Of a DNA stretch of 54,422 nucleotides, positions 16,161-25,196 are shown in pieces. Where the stretch lies: the NCBI RefSeq assembly GCF_000513195.1, contig NZ_CBVI010000069.1:1-54422 (forward strand), read 5' to 3'. Below the pieces are notes generated by a model. That model was not told where the DNA came from, made no database searches, and was given only the letters and a program-made list of their open reading frames with translations. Origin of the DNA: Bacteroides timonensis. GTDB lineage: Bacteria > Bacteroidota > Bacteroidia > Bacteroidales > Bacteroidaceae. The position numbers and the translations under genes were made by a program. Each line of letters starts with the position of its first letter. Position 1 is the first letter of the stretch.

Positions 16161-17354
16161 TCAGCCTGCCCTTTGCGCTTTTTCCCAGGCTCCGCTTTTA
16201 TTGCCATTTCGTTTGCTCAAGTAACGGAATCCTCTTATCACGTTTACGTTCATGAAGAGGAAGTAGTATGGAATAAAGAGTATCTTGTTCTTTATGTGCC
16301 TTCGGGAAAGGATGTAACCCCAGATTCCCATTAGATAGAACAGCGCTTGCAACCCTAAGATGACAGCGTAAAACAGTGGTTGGGCGGTGGTGAAAAGTAA
16401 CGCTACATTGAGGGGGAGCAACAGGAACAATAGGATAGGAGTGATGGACCATCGCAAGACACGATGGGATACGTATTGGAAATTGAGCAGACCGTATCGG
16501 AAAGGGTTCAGCAGCGGACGCAGCCTCCAGATAGACTGTAAACCTCCGGCGGCGATGCGTACTTTGCGTTTTTCTTCTTCCTGCATATCGGCGGAACCGC
16601 TTTCGGTGGCATAAGCCGCGGCACAGTAGGCGATGGTGTAGCCACGCATGGCGATGCGGAGGGAGAGGATGAAATCATCGAGCAGTGTGTCCGTCCTCAT
16701 GTCTTCGAACAATTCCCGGCGTACGGCAAACAGCTCTCCGGCAGCGCCTACGGCTGAGTAGAGCCGTGAGTCGAGTGCTTTCAGGGCGGATTCATATTTC
16801 CAGTAAATACCTTCTCCTCCTGATGCAGCATTATCTTTGCTTTGCATGGCAATGCGTTTTTCGCCTGCCACGCAGCCCACTTTGGGGTTGACAAAAGCAT
16901 GAACGATTTCGCGCAATGCTTCCCGGTTCAGGTGGGTATTGGCATCAGTGAATATGACGAGTGGCGTTTTCACGAACTTCATTCCGCGGTTGAGGGCGGC
17001 GGTTTTTCCTTGTCGCTCAGGTTGGTGGAGAACGGTGGCACGGGGCCAGTGGGAAAGCCGTTCGTTGGTGTGGTCATTGCTGCCGTCCGTGACCCAGAAT
17101 ATCTGTAATTTCTCTGCGGGGTAATCCAGCGCCAGACAGTTCTGCATCTTTTCGTCCACCACGTCTTCCTCATTGTAAGCTGCGATGAAGAGTGTGACTT
17201 CGGGCAGTTCCTCGTCAGCAGGCATGGGGTAGTGTACCGGTTTGCGGAAAGTTTCTTTAATTTTGACCAGAATGTATAGCACAATTCCGTATCCTATATA
17301 AGTATAGAATACGATAAACAGGCTTATCCAGAATAATATCTCGAAAGTTCTCAT
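16161..17354 (-). CDS. Membrane-bound family 2 glycosyltransferase
   Basis: This 397-residue processive-type GT2 enzyme has one N-terminal membrane helix (about 5-28) and two or three near the C-terminus (about 310-380). The cytoplasmic catalytic domain has LFIAAYNEE, VIFTDANTHL (metal and donor-binding Asp), DDFILSLRI and RKVRIAAGGLQSIW, which stands for the family's QxxRW-like acceptor motif. Relatives make or export beta-linked polysaccharides or glycolipids; the substrate here is unknown. The ATG at 17354 starts the first membrane helix; the earlier TTG is unlikely. It precedes the histidine kinase gene by 40 bp on the same strand. Confidence 0.88.
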   Translation of the reverse strand: MRTFEILFWISLFIVFYTYIGYGIVLYILVKIKETFRKPVHYPMPADEELPEVTLFIAAYNEEDVVDEKMQNCLALDYPAEKLQIFWVTDGSNDHTNERLSHWPRATVLHQPERQGKTAALNRGMKFVKTPLVIFTDANTHLNREALREIVHAFVNPKVGCVAGEKRIAMQSKDNAASGGEGIYWKYESALKALDSRLYSAVGAAGELFAVRRELFEDMRTDTLLDDFILSLRIAMRGYTIAYCAAAYATESGSADMQEEEKRKVRIAAGGLQSIWRLRPLLNPFRYGLLNFQYVSHRVLRWSITPILLFLLLPLNVALLFTTAQPLFYAVILGLQALFYLMGIWGYILSRRHIKNKILFIPYYFLFMNVNVIRGFRYLSKRNGNKSGAWEKAQRAG

Positions 17355-17476
17355 AACAAGTGTCCTCAATCTTGTTTAAGGTAAACAAAATAATAGAGCC
17401 CAAAAATATGAATATTTTTTTACTGATGCAAGAGAGGGGGGGATTTTATGATTTATATCCCGAAAGAAATGAATTA

Positions 17477-17570
17477 TTCACCACAGAGTAACACAGAGTA
17501 TCACAGAGTTTAATCGATTTGAAATCAGAATAATAGAACTCCGTGATACTCTGTGTTACTCTGTGGTGAA
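17477..17570. repeat. Near-perfect 34-bp inverted repeat of CACAGAG words
   Basis: The left arm 17477-17510 and right arm 17537-17570 match at 33 of 34 positions around a 26-nt loop. Each arm is a run of 8-9 nt words such as CACAGAGTA. It lies between two minus-strand genes, after the BamA-like stop and before the glycosyltransferase start, and resembles the element at 29325-29395. Confidence 0.9.
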
Positions 17571-17592
17571 AAGATTCATAACCGAAAAAAAA

Positions 17593-18798
17593 TCAGAACG
17601 CCTCCGTCATATTGAAATAGAACAACGTCTGATTGTTGACCGTATTTTTACCCAGGTCGAGGCGTACGTTCATACGTGGTTGCACTTCGATACGCAGTCC
17701 TACGCCATAGTTAGGCAGCACACCTTCTATTTTGCCGGGGGTGGGTCCCATGAATCCGCAGCCTGTCCAGGCCACGAAGCCGACGTGATTGAGCATGCGT
17801 TTCAGCCAGGTGCTTTTATCGGTATTTATCATCTGACGGTATTCGGCCATGACTACGTGGGATGATTTATCGCGATACTGCCCCATGTAATATCCCCGCA
17901 GGTCAAAAGGAGTTCCTGTCAGGATATATTGTGTCAGGGGTACATCACCGAACACGTTTTTGCTTTGAGCAGTCCAGGCAATGACCTTGCGCTTACCGAC
18001 AGTCTTATATTGGCGATAGTCTATTTCCAGGCGATAGAAATTGTCATCACTTCCAAGAAATTTGGTATACATCATTCCCCGGAAATCCAGGTACGTGCCG
18101 CGATAGGCATTGGCGGGAATGTCTCGGCTGTCATAGGTCAGCAGGAAGCCGACACCGGAATTGAAATTCTTGTATCCTTTGTCCGTTCCTCCGGCTGCTT
18201 TGTACGACGGTTCGTCCACCAGATATTTGGCTGGTTTCGTGATGTCGTCGTAATTTATATCTATCTGCGGTCCGGCGAAAATGTTGCTGTTGCCCAGGCG
18301 GAACAGGAACCAGGGGTTGAACTGGATGCCGCTGTAGCGATACTGACTGGTAGTGTCGCTCCGGACATAATTCTTGTTCGTGCTGTAGCCCAAACCATAG
18401 AAGTTATCTTCCGTATTCTTGTAGGCAAACTTTCCGAAGATGCGGAAGCGGTCACCTTTAAAAAAGAGTTGGGGTTTGGAGAAAAGGTTGATACCGCCAT
18501 TGAAGAGGAAAGCGATGGCTACGGGAACCACGGAGCGCAGTTGTGTGGTGTCACTTGGGTTCATGCGGAAGGTCATCAGGGCGCTTCCACCGAGTACGGC
18601 ACCAAAGTCGGGGGTGTAACTCGGACCACCCAAAATGTTGTAGTGCAAATTTCGTTGTGCTACCTTCTGTTTTCGTAATTCACGTTTAGTCAATGCCGGT
18701 GTAGTGTCACTGATGCTAACTAAATTTGTAGCTTCCTGAGCGGAAAGGCTTGTTACTGAAAGCAGTAACGTCATAATACCTATTATATATTTCTTCAT
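17593..18798 (-). CDS. BamA/TamA-family outer membrane beta-barrel protein
   Basis: This 401-residue protein has a signal peptide (MKKYIIGIMTLLLSVTSLSA-Q) and a C-terminal 16-strand-like barrel of the surface antigen (D15/BamA) type. Support comes from the strand pattern, the GVGFLLTYDSRD motif, the LTQYILTGTPFDLRGY segment resembling the conserved VRGY/LRGY lid motif, and the terminal Phe. It has no POTRA domains, so it is a short barrel-only member like others in Bacteroides and not the essential BamA. The ATG at 18798 starts the signal peptide. Confidence 0.82.
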   Translation of the reverse strand: MKKYIIGIMTLLLSVTSLSAQEATNLVSISDTTPALTKRELRKQKVAQRNLHYNILGGPSYTPDFGAVLGGSALMTFRMNPSDTTQLRSVVPVAIAFLFNGGINLFSKPQLFFKGDRFRIFGKFAYKNTEDNFYGLGYSTNKNYVRSDTTSQYRYSGIQFNPWFLFRLGNSNIFAGPQIDINYDDITKPAKYLVDEPSYKAAGGTDKGYKNFNSGVGFLLTYDSRDIPANAYRGTYLDFRGMMYTKFLGSDDNFYRLEIDYRQYKTVGKRKVIAWTAQSKNVFGDVPLTQYILTGTPFDLRGYYMGQYRDKSSHVVMAEYRQMINTDKSTWLKRMLNHVGFVAWTGCGFMGPTPGKIEGVLPNYGVGLRIEVQPRMNVRLDLGKNTVNNQTLFYFNMTEAF

Positions 18799-18901
18799 AT
18801 CGTGCGAATGAGGGTGCAAAGAAAACTAAATTATTTGGATAAGTTTTCAAGTTGATAGACAATAAATCTAAAGATTTCACTAAAAGTTTCAAAAAAACGG
18901 C

Positions 18902-18909
18902 TATTTTTG
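18902..18909 (+). promoter_or_regulatory. -7 box for the C1 aminopeptidase gene
   Basis: TATTTTTG matches TAnnTTTG, 89 bp before the ATG at 18999. The -33 region has only TTTC-like sequence. Confidence 0.35.
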
Positions 18910-18998
18910 CATATGATCTGAAGTCTGGTTGCGAGAATTTCCAAATCAGTCTTTCTCGAAATAATCGGAGAAACAGACCAATTACTATAAAACCATAT

Positions 18999-20402
18999 AT
19001 GATGAATAGACGAATTTTATCCGTTTTTGTTTTCAGCGCCGCATTACTTTCCGTACAGGCGCAAGACGGGAAAGGCGGTATCAGCGATGCGATGCTGAAC
19101 CAGATCAAACAGAGTTACGAGGGAACCAGTGCCGACAAAGCTCTGCGTAATGCCATTGGCAACAATGACATCCGCAAACTTGCACTCAACCAGGAGAATC
19201 TGACCGGAATGGATACTCATTTCTCCGTAAAAGTAAATTCGAAAGGCATCACCGACCAGAAATCATCCGGTCGTTGCTGGCTTTTCACAGGGCTGAACGT
19301 GATGCGTGCCAAAGCCATCGGTAAATACGGCTTCCAGTCTTTTGAATTCTCGGAAATTTATCCTTTTTTCTGGGACCAGCTGGAGAAGGCTAACCTCTTC
19401 CTGCAAGGCGTCATTGATACCCGTGACAAACCCTTGAACGATAAAACCGTAGAATGGCTTTTCCAACATCCGCTAAGCGATGGAGGAACTTTTACGGGCG
19501 TTGCAGACATTGTAGGTAAATATGGTTTGGTTCCTAAAGAAGCCATGCCGGAAACGAACAGCAGCGACAATACGTCGCGTATGGCAAATCTGATTTCTTT
19601 GAAGTTAAAGGAATACGGTCTGCAACTGCGTGATCTGGCTTCTAAAGGGGCGAGACCTGCGGCGCTGGATAAGGAAAAGACTGCGATGCTCGGCACTATC
19701 TATCGCATGCTGGTGCTGAATCTTGGCGTTCCTCCTACGGAGTTTGACTATGTGCGTAAAGATGCCCAGGGCAATCCTGTCGAAACGGAACATCACACCC
19801 CGATGTCCTTCCTCAAGAAGTATGGCGACGAGAATCTGTTGACCAATTATGTGATGGTTATGAACGATCCTTCGCGCGAGTACTACAAGTGTTATGAAAT
19901 AGATTACGACCGTCACCGCTACGACGGGAAGAACTGGACGTACGTCAATCTGCCTGTGGAAGATATCAAAGAGATGGCTATCGCTTCCCTGAAGGACAGC
20001 ACCATGATGTATTTCTCTTGCGACGTAGGCAAGTTCCTGAATTCCGAGCGTGGCTTGCTCGATGTGAAAAACTATGATTATGAATCGCTCATGGGCACCA
20101 CCTTCAATATGGATAAGAAACAACGCATCCAAACCTTCTCCAGCGGCTCGTCTCATGCCATGACCCTTATGGCTGTGGATCTGAATAAAGACGGAAAACC
20201 CGTGAAATGGATGGTTGAAAATAGTTGGGGACCTGCCAACGGTTATCAGGGACATCTGATCATGACCGATGAATGGTTCGACGAATATATGTTCCGTCTG
20301 GTGCTGGAGACTAAATACGTTCCTGCTAAAGTAATGGATATATTCAAGCAGAACCCCATTCGTTTGCCTGCCTGGGATCCGATGTTTGCAGAAGAAAATT
20401 AA
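18999..20402 (+). CDS. C1 family cysteine aminopeptidase (bleomycin hydrolase / PepC type)
   Basis: This 467-residue papain-like peptidase trims N-terminal residues from peptides. The catalytic cysteine is C93 in SGRCWLF. The histidine is in SSHAMTLM and the asparagine in VENSWG, so the Cys-His-Asn triad is complete. Unlike cytosolic PepC, it has a signal peptide (RRILSVFVFSAALLSVQA-Q), pointing to the periplasm or outer surface. Two adjacent ATGs (18999, 19002) are equivalent starts; the longer open frame upstream contains the -7 box and is not coding. A strong terminator follows. Confidence 0.93.
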   Translation: MMNRRILSVFVFSAALLSVQAQDGKGGISDAMLNQIKQSYEGTSADKALRNAIGNNDIRKLALNQENLTGMDTHFSVKVNSKGITDQKSSGRCWLFTGLNVMRAKAIGKYGFQSFEFSEIYPFFWDQLEKANLFLQGVIDTRDKPLNDKTVEWLFQHPLSDGGTFTGVADIVGKYGLVPKEAMPETNSSDNTSRMANLISLKLKEYGLQLRDLASKGARPAALDKEKTAMLGTIYRMLVLNLGVPPTEFDYVRKDAQGNPVETEHHTPMSFLKKYGDENLLTNYVMVMNDPSREYYKCYEIDYDRHRYDGKNWTYVNLPVEDIKEMAIASLKDSTMMYFSCDVGKFLNSERGLLDVKNYDYESLMGTTFNMDKKQRIQTFSSGSSHAMTLMAVDLNKDGKPVKWMVENSWGPANGYQGHLIMTDEWFDEYMFRLVLETKYVPAKVMDIFKQNPIRLPAWDPMFAEEN

Positions 20403-20440
20403 ACACGATAACTCATCTTGTTATCATCGTGTTCGTTAAC

Positions 20441-20482
20441 GAAAGGAATTACGGAAATTTATCCGTAATTCCTTTCTTTTTT
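20441..20482 (+). terminator. Strong terminator after the aminopeptidase gene
   Basis: A perfect 15-bp stem (20441-20455 with 20462-20476, 6-nt loop) is followed by TTTTTT. A second weaker hairpin, AACACGAT / ATCGTGTT, precedes it at 20402-20433. Confidence 0.9.
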
Positions 20483-20507
20483 GCTCTTTATTCACGTTCT
20501 TTTTTGC

Positions 20508-20515
20508 TACTTTTG
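20508..20515 (+). promoter_or_regulatory. -7 box of the nqr operon
   Basis: TACTTTTG matches TAnnTTTG, 36 bp before the nqrA ATG at 20552. No TTTG lies at the standard 19-20 bp spacing; the nearest is at 20480-20483. Confidence 0.5.
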
Positions 20516-20551
20516 CGGCAAATTAATGAAACCATTATTTTATATAAACGC

Positions 20552-21907
20552 ATGGCAAATGTAATTAAGTTACGTAAAGGCCTTGACATCAACCTGAAAG
20601 GTAAGGCTTCTCAGGAGTTTATGTCTGTGAAAGAACCGGGATTCTACGCATTGGTTCCTGAAGATTTTACGGGTATTACTCCGAAGGTAGTAGTCAAAGA
20701 ACAGGAATATGTGATGGCCGGAGGACCCTTGTTTATCGACAAGAATCATCCTGAATTGAAATTTGTTTCGCCCGTTAGCGGCGTAGTGACAAGTGTGGAG
20801 CGCGGCGCACGTCGTAAAGTGCTGAATATTGTCGTTGAAGCTGCAGCTGAGCAAGACTATGAAGAATTCGGTAAGAAAAACGTGAGTTCCCTGAACGGCG
20901 AGTCAGTGAAAGCCGCATTGCTGGAAGCGGGTATGTTCGCGTTCATCCGTCAGCGTCCCTATGACGTGATTGCTGACCCCACGATGTATCCGAAAGCTAT
21001 CTTTGTTTCGGCCTTCGACAGTAACCCGCTGGCACCCGATTTCGAATTCGTTCTGAAAGGCGAGGAAGCAAACTTCCAGACAGGATTGGATGCTCTTTCC
21101 AAGATGGCAAAGACGTATCTGAGTATTAGTGTAAAACAAAAGGCAACCGCGTTGACGCAAGCTAAGAATGTAACGATTAACGCATTTGACGGACCGAACC
21201 CGGCCGGCAATGTAGGCGTACAGATCAACCACATTTCTCCTATCGTGAAAGGCGAAACTGTGTGGACAATCAGTCCGGAAGCCGTTATATTCATCGGACG
21301 CCTGTTCAATACAGGACGTGTGGACATGACGCGCAAAGTGGCCGTTACAGGTTCCGAAGTGTTGAAACCTGCATACTGCAAACTGAAAGTAGGTGCTTTG
21401 CTGACAAACGTATTCAGTGGAAACGTGAGTTCGGGCAAGGGAGACTTGCGCTACATCAGCGGTAATGTGCTTACAGGCAAGAAGGTTTCTCCAAACGCTT
21501 TCCTCGGCGCATTCGACAGCCAGCTGACGGTGATTCCCGAAGGCGATGACATCCACGAAATGCTGGGTTGGATTATGCCGCGTTTCAATCAGTTCAGTGT
21601 GAACCGTTCTTACTTCAGCTGGTTGCTGGGTAACAACAAGGAATATGTGCTGGATGCCCGCATCAAGGGTGGTGAACGCCACATGATCATGTCCAATGAG
21701 TACGACCGTGTATTCCCGATGGATATCTTCCCCGAATATCTGGTGAAAGCTATCATTGCAGGTGACATCGACCGTATGGAGGCTTTGGGAATCTACGAAG
21801 TAGCTCCCGAGGATTTTGCCCTCTGCGAATTCGTTTGCTCTTCGAAGGTAGAAGTTCAACGTATCGTTCGTGCAGGGCTTGACATGCTTCGCGCCGAAAT
21901 GGCCTAA
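20552..21907 (+). CDS. nqrA: Na+-translocating NADH:quinone reductase subunit A
   Basis: This 451-residue peripheral subunit of the Na+-NQR complex is associated with quinone binding and reduction. The start MANVIKLRKGLDINLKG is the family N-terminus, and the RnfC/NqrA barrel-sandwich region (FVSPVSGVVTSVERGARR) lies near residues 70-90. It is soluble, as expected. It is the first gene of six in the order nqrABCDEF, 32 bp before nqrB. The ATG at 20552 is chosen because the upstream part of the frame overlaps the promoter and terminator. Confidence 0.96.
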   Translation: MANVIKLRKGLDINLKGKASQEFMSVKEPGFYALVPEDFTGITPKVVVKEQEYVMAGGPLFIDKNHPELKFVSPVSGVVTSVERGARRKVLNIVVEAAAEQDYEEFGKKNVSSLNGESVKAALLEAGMFAFIRQRPYDVIADPTMYPKAIFVSAFDSNPLAPDFEFVLKGEEANFQTGLDALSKMAKTYLSISVKQKATALTQAKNVTINAFDGPNPAGNVGVQINHISPIVKGETVWTISPEAVIFIGRLFNTGRVDMTRKVAVTGSEVLKPAYCKLKVGALLTNVFSGNVSSGKGDLRYISGNVLTGKKVSPNAFLGAFDSQLTVIPEGDDIHEMLGWIMPRFNQFSVNRSYFSWLLGNNKEYVLDARIKGGERHMIMSNEYDRVFPMDIFPEYLVKAIIAGDIDRMEALGIYEVAPEDFALCEFVCSSKVEVQRIVRAGLDMLRAEMA

Positions 21908-21938
21908 TAATTAATACTTATATAATTAATACTTATAA

Positions 21939-23108
21939 ATGAAAGCGTTAAGAAATTATCTCGACAAGATAAAGCCGAACTTTGAAGAGGGCGGCAAATT
22001 CCACGCATTCCAGTCTGTGTTCGACGGATTCGAAACATTCCTGTTCGTCCCCAGCACGACTTCGAAATCGGGAACGCACATTCACGACGCTATCGACAGC
22101 AAGCGCATTATGTCGATGGTGGTCATTGCGTTGGTACCGGCGTTGTTGTTCGGTATGTATAACGTAGGTTATCAGCATTTCACGAATACCGGTGCTACAG
22201 GTAGCTTCATTGAAATGTTTGCCTACGGTTTTCTGGCTGTATTGCCTAAAATCATCGTTTCTTATGTAGTAGGTCTGGGCATTGAGTTCGTTGTGGCTCA
22301 GTGGAAGAAAGAAGAAATCCAGGAAGGTTTCCTTGTTTCCGGTATCCTGATTCCTATGATTGTTCCGGTAGACTGTCCGCTGTGGATTCTGGCGGTGGCT
22401 ACTGCATTCTCTGTAATTTTTGCTAAAGAAGTGTTCGGTGGTACGGGTATGAACGTGTTCAACGTTGCCCTGATCACTCGTGCATTCCTTTTCTTTGCAT
22501 ATCCTACGAAGATGTCCGGTGATGCCGTTTGGGTATCAGGCGACACAATCTTCGGTCTGGGACAAGCGGTTGACGGACTGACCGTAGCTACTCCGTTGGG
22601 TGCGGCTGCCACTTCGGGGGCTGTGCCACCATTCTCCTGGGATATGGTGACGGGCTTGATACCGGGTTCTATCGGTGAGACCAGTGTAATTGCTATCGCT
22701 CTGGGTGCTATCCTGTTGCTGGCAACGGGTATCGCAAGCTGGAAGACGATGTTCTCCGTATTCGTGGGCGGTGCGTTCATGGCTTGGGTATTCAATGCTA
22801 TCGGTCCTGACACTCCGATGGCTCAGATGCCTTGGTACGAACACCTCGTGCTGGGTGGTTTCTGCTTCGGTGCCGTATTTATGGCTACCGACCCTGTAAC
22901 TTCGGCACGTACCGAGACGGGTAAGTACATCTTCGGTTTCCTGATTGGCGTCATGGCAATCGTGATCCGTGTGCTGAACCCCGGTTATCCCGAAGGTATG
23001 ATGCTTGCCATCCTGCTGATGAATATCTTCGCTCCGCTGATTGACTACTGTGTAGTACAGGGCAATATCAGTCGTCGCGAGAAACGTGCAATTAAGTCTA
23101 ACAATTAA
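21939..23108 (+). CDS. nqrB: Na+-translocating NADH:quinone reductase subunit B
   Basis: This 389-residue integral membrane subunit has about ten helices. It carries a covalently bound FMN and riboflavin and forms part of the sodium path. The likely flavinylation site is the threonine in VDGLTVATPLG, which follows the DxxTxAT pattern with V where many homologues have G. A long cytoplasmic N-terminus precedes the first helix, as usual. It overlaps no neighbour, with 13 bp to nqrC. Confidence 0.96.
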   Translation: MKALRNYLDKIKPNFEEGGKFHAFQSVFDGFETFLFVPSTTSKSGTHIHDAIDSKRIMSMVVIALVPALLFGMYNVGYQHFTNTGATGSFIEMFAYGFLAVLPKIIVSYVVGLGIEFVVAQWKKEEIQEGFLVSGILIPMIVPVDCPLWILAVATAFSVIFAKEVFGGTGMNVFNVALITRAFLFFAYPTKMSGDAVWVSGDTIFGLGQAVDGLTVATPLGAAATSGAVPPFSWDMVTGLIPGSIGETSVIAIALGAILLLATGIASWKTMFSVFVGGAFMAWVFNAIGPDTPMAQMPWYEHLVLGGFCFGAVFMATDPVTSARTETGKYIFGFLIGVMAIVIRVLNPGYPEGMMLAILLMNIFAPLIDYCVVQGNISRREKRAIKSNN

Positions 23109-23121
23109 AATACCGAAGAAA

Positions 23122-23808
23122 ATGAATACCAATAGTAATAGTTATACTATCATTTATGCTTCGGTAATGGTTGTTATCGTGGCATTCTTGCTGGCATTCG
23201 TTAGTTCCTCACTGAGAAGCATTCAGGATAAAAACGTGGAACTGGATACGAAGAAGCAAATACTCGCTGCATTGAACATCAAAAATGTGGAAGATGCCGA
23301 GGCTGAATATAATAAGTATGTAAAAGGAGATATGCTGATGAACGTAGACGGTACTCTGACCGAGAACACCGGAACGTTTGCTACCGGCTACGAAAAAGAA
23401 GCTAAAGAACACCAGCGCCTGCACGTATTCGTTGCAGAAGTAAATGGAGAAACTAAATATGTATTCCCTGTTTACGGTGCCGGTCTTTGGGGTGCTATCT
23501 GGGGATATGTTGCACTGAACAGTGACAAGGATACCGTTTACGGTGTTTACTTCTCTCATGCCAGTGAAACTCCGGGTCTGGGTGCCGAAATCGCCGGACA
23601 ACACTTTCAAGATGAGTTCCTGGGCAAAAAGACGCTGGACAATGGTGAAGTTGCCCTGGGCGTCGTGAAGAACGGTAAGGTGGAAAAACCTGATTACCAG
23701 GTGGACGGTATCTCCGGTGGTACGATTACTTCTGTAGGTGTAGATGCCATGCTGAAAGCTTGTCTGAATAGTTACAAGAGTTTTTTAACCAATAATGATG
23801 AGGAATAA
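23122..23808 (+). CDS. nqrC: Na+-translocating NADH:quinone reductase subunit C
   Basis: This 228-residue subunit has one N-terminal membrane helix (TIIYASVMVVIVAFLLAFV) and a periplasmic FMN-binding domain. The flavinylation motif is DGISGGT followed by ITS, with T201 as the expected FMN-phosphoester acceptor; many homologues have Ala before this Thr where Gly stands here. The longer open frame overlaps the nqrB end, but the ATG at 23122 matches the family N-terminus. nqrD begins 5 bp after the stop. Confidence 0.96.
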   Translation: MNTNSNSYTIIYASVMVVIVAFLLAFVSSSLRSIQDKNVELDTKKQILAALNIKNVEDAEAEYNKYVKGDMLMNVDGTLTENTGTFATGYEKEAKEHQRLHVFVAEVNGETKYVFPVYGAGLWGAIWGYVALNSDKDTVYGVYFSHASETPGLGAEIAGQHFQDEFLGKKTLDNGEVALGVVKNGKVEKPDYQVDGISGGTITSVGVDAMLKACLNSYKSFLTNNDEE

Positions 23809-23813
23809 AGGAT

Positions 23814-24449
23814 ATGGGACAGTTATTTTCAAAGAAAAATAGAGAAGTATTCTCAACTCCGCTGGGTATGAACAACCCTGTTACCATACAGGTGCTGGGT
23901 ATCTGTTCTGCACTGGCTGTGACTGCCAAACTGGAACCTGCCATCGTAATGGGGCTTTCGGTGACGGTGATTACGGCTTTTGCCAATGTGGTTATCTCAT
24001 TGTTGCGCAAAACCATTCCCAACCGTATCCGTATCATCGTTCAGTTGGTTGTGGTAGCCGCTTTGGTAACCATCGTAAGTGAAGTTCTGAAAGCGTTTGC
24101 TTATGACGTAAGTGTACAGCTTTCTGTTTATGTAGGTCTGATTATCACAAACTGTATCCTGATGGGGCGTCTGGAAGCGTTTGCCATGCAGAACGGTCCG
24201 TGGGAGTCTTGCCTCGACGGTATAGGTAACGGTTTGGGATATGCCAAGATTTTGATTATCGTAGCTTTCTTCCGCGAACTGTTAGGTTCCGGTACATTGC
24301 TCGGTTTCAATATTCTGAACCATGAATGGCTGATAAACCTGGGTTATGTGAACAACGGCTTGATGCTGATGCCGCCGATGGCTTTGATCATCTGTGCTTG
24401 TATCATCTGGTATCAACGTGCCCGTCACAAAGAATTGCAAGAAAAATAA
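23814..24449 (+). CDS. nqrD: Na+-translocating NADH:quinone reductase subunit D
   Basis: This 211-residue membrane subunit has six helices. NqrD and NqrE are inverted-topology homologues that together bind an iron cofactor in the membrane and help move sodium. Family features are the N-terminal NNPVTIQVLGICSALAVT and the half-helix region NCILMGRLEAFA containing the conserved Cys. It is followed by the only large gap in the operon, a 101-bp hairpin-bearing spacer before nqrE. Confidence 0.96.
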   Translation: MGQLFSKKNREVFSTPLGMNNPVTIQVLGICSALAVTAKLEPAIVMGLSVTVITAFANVVISLLRKTIPNRIRIIVQLVVVAALVTIVSEVLKAFAYDVSVQLSVYVGLIITNCILMGRLEAFAMQNGPWESCLDGIGNGLGYAKILIIVAFFRELLGSGTLLGFNILNHEWLINLGYVNNGLMLMPPMALIICACIIWYQRARHKELQEK

Positions 24450-24454
24450 TATAA

Positions 24455-24541
24455 ATGAAGAATGAAGAATGATGAATGAAGAATTGGCGGCACTATGGCG
24501 CTGCATAGAAATTCTTAATTCTTAATTCTTAATTCTTAATT
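24455..24541. repeat. Hairpin element inside the nqr operon
   Basis: Left arm words GAAGAAT/GAATGAA face four right-arm copies of TTAATTC (octamer phase CTTAATTC). On the minus strand the loop reads CAGCGCCATAGTGCCGCC, matching the core of the 7255 element at most positions. It sits between nqrD and nqrE and could act as an RNA processing or stability site. Confidence 0.75.
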
Positions 24542-24550
24542 CAAAGAATT

Positions 24551-25177
24551 ATGGAACATTTAATAAGTTTATTTGTCCGCTCCATATTCGTGGACAACAT
24601 GATATTTGCGTTCTTCCTGGGTATGTGCTCTTACTTGGCTGTATCTAAGAACGTGAAAACTGCAGTAGGACTGGGTATTGCCGTAACTTTCGTATTGGTG
24701 GTTACGCTTCCGGTCAACTACTTGTTGCAAACCAAGGTACTGGCTGCCAACGCTATCATTGAAGGCGTTGACCTCAGCTTCCTGAGTTTTATTCTTTTCA
24801 TCGCGGTAATTGCCGGTATCGTGCAGTTGGTAGAGATGGTTGTGGAACGTTTCAGTCCCTCCCTCTATGCTTCACTGGGTATCTTCTTGCCGCTGATTGC
24901 CGTAAACTGTGCCATCATGGGTGCTTCGCTGTTCATGCAGCAACGTATCAATGTGGGCGAGAGCGATCCGAAATACATCGGTGACGTATGGGATGCCATC
25001 TCTTATGCACTCGGTTCCGGTATTGGCTGGTTGCTGGCCATTGTAGGTCTGGCGGCTATTCGTGAGAAAATGGCTTACTCTGACGTGCCCGACGCGCTGA
25101 AAGGTTTGGGTATCACGTTCATTACAGTAGGTCTGATGGCAATGGCATTCATGTGTTTCTCTGGTTTGAACATCTAA
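24551..25177 (+). CDS. nqrE: Na+-translocating NADH:quinone reductase subunit E
   Basis: This 208-residue, six-helix membrane subunit is the partner of NqrD. Typical features are the start MEHLISLFVRSIFVDNMIFAFFLGMC, with the conserved Cys in the first half-helix, and NCAIMGASLFM in the second. Together these supply the cysteines of the intramembrane iron site. Length is standard. The gap to nqrF is 19 bp with AAAGGAA in front of the next ATG. Confidence 0.96.
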   Translation: MEHLISLFVRSIFVDNMIFAFFLGMCSYLAVSKNVKTAVGLGIAVTFVLVVTLPVNYLLQTKVLAANAIIEGVDLSFLSFILFIAVIAGIVQLVEMVVERFSPSLYASLGIFLPLIAVNCAIMGASLFMQQRINVGESDPKYIGDVWDAISYALGSGIGWLLAIVGLAAIREKMAYSDVPDALKGLGITFITVGLMAMAFMCFSGLNI

Positions 25178-25196
25178 TAAAGAAAGGAATAGAACA

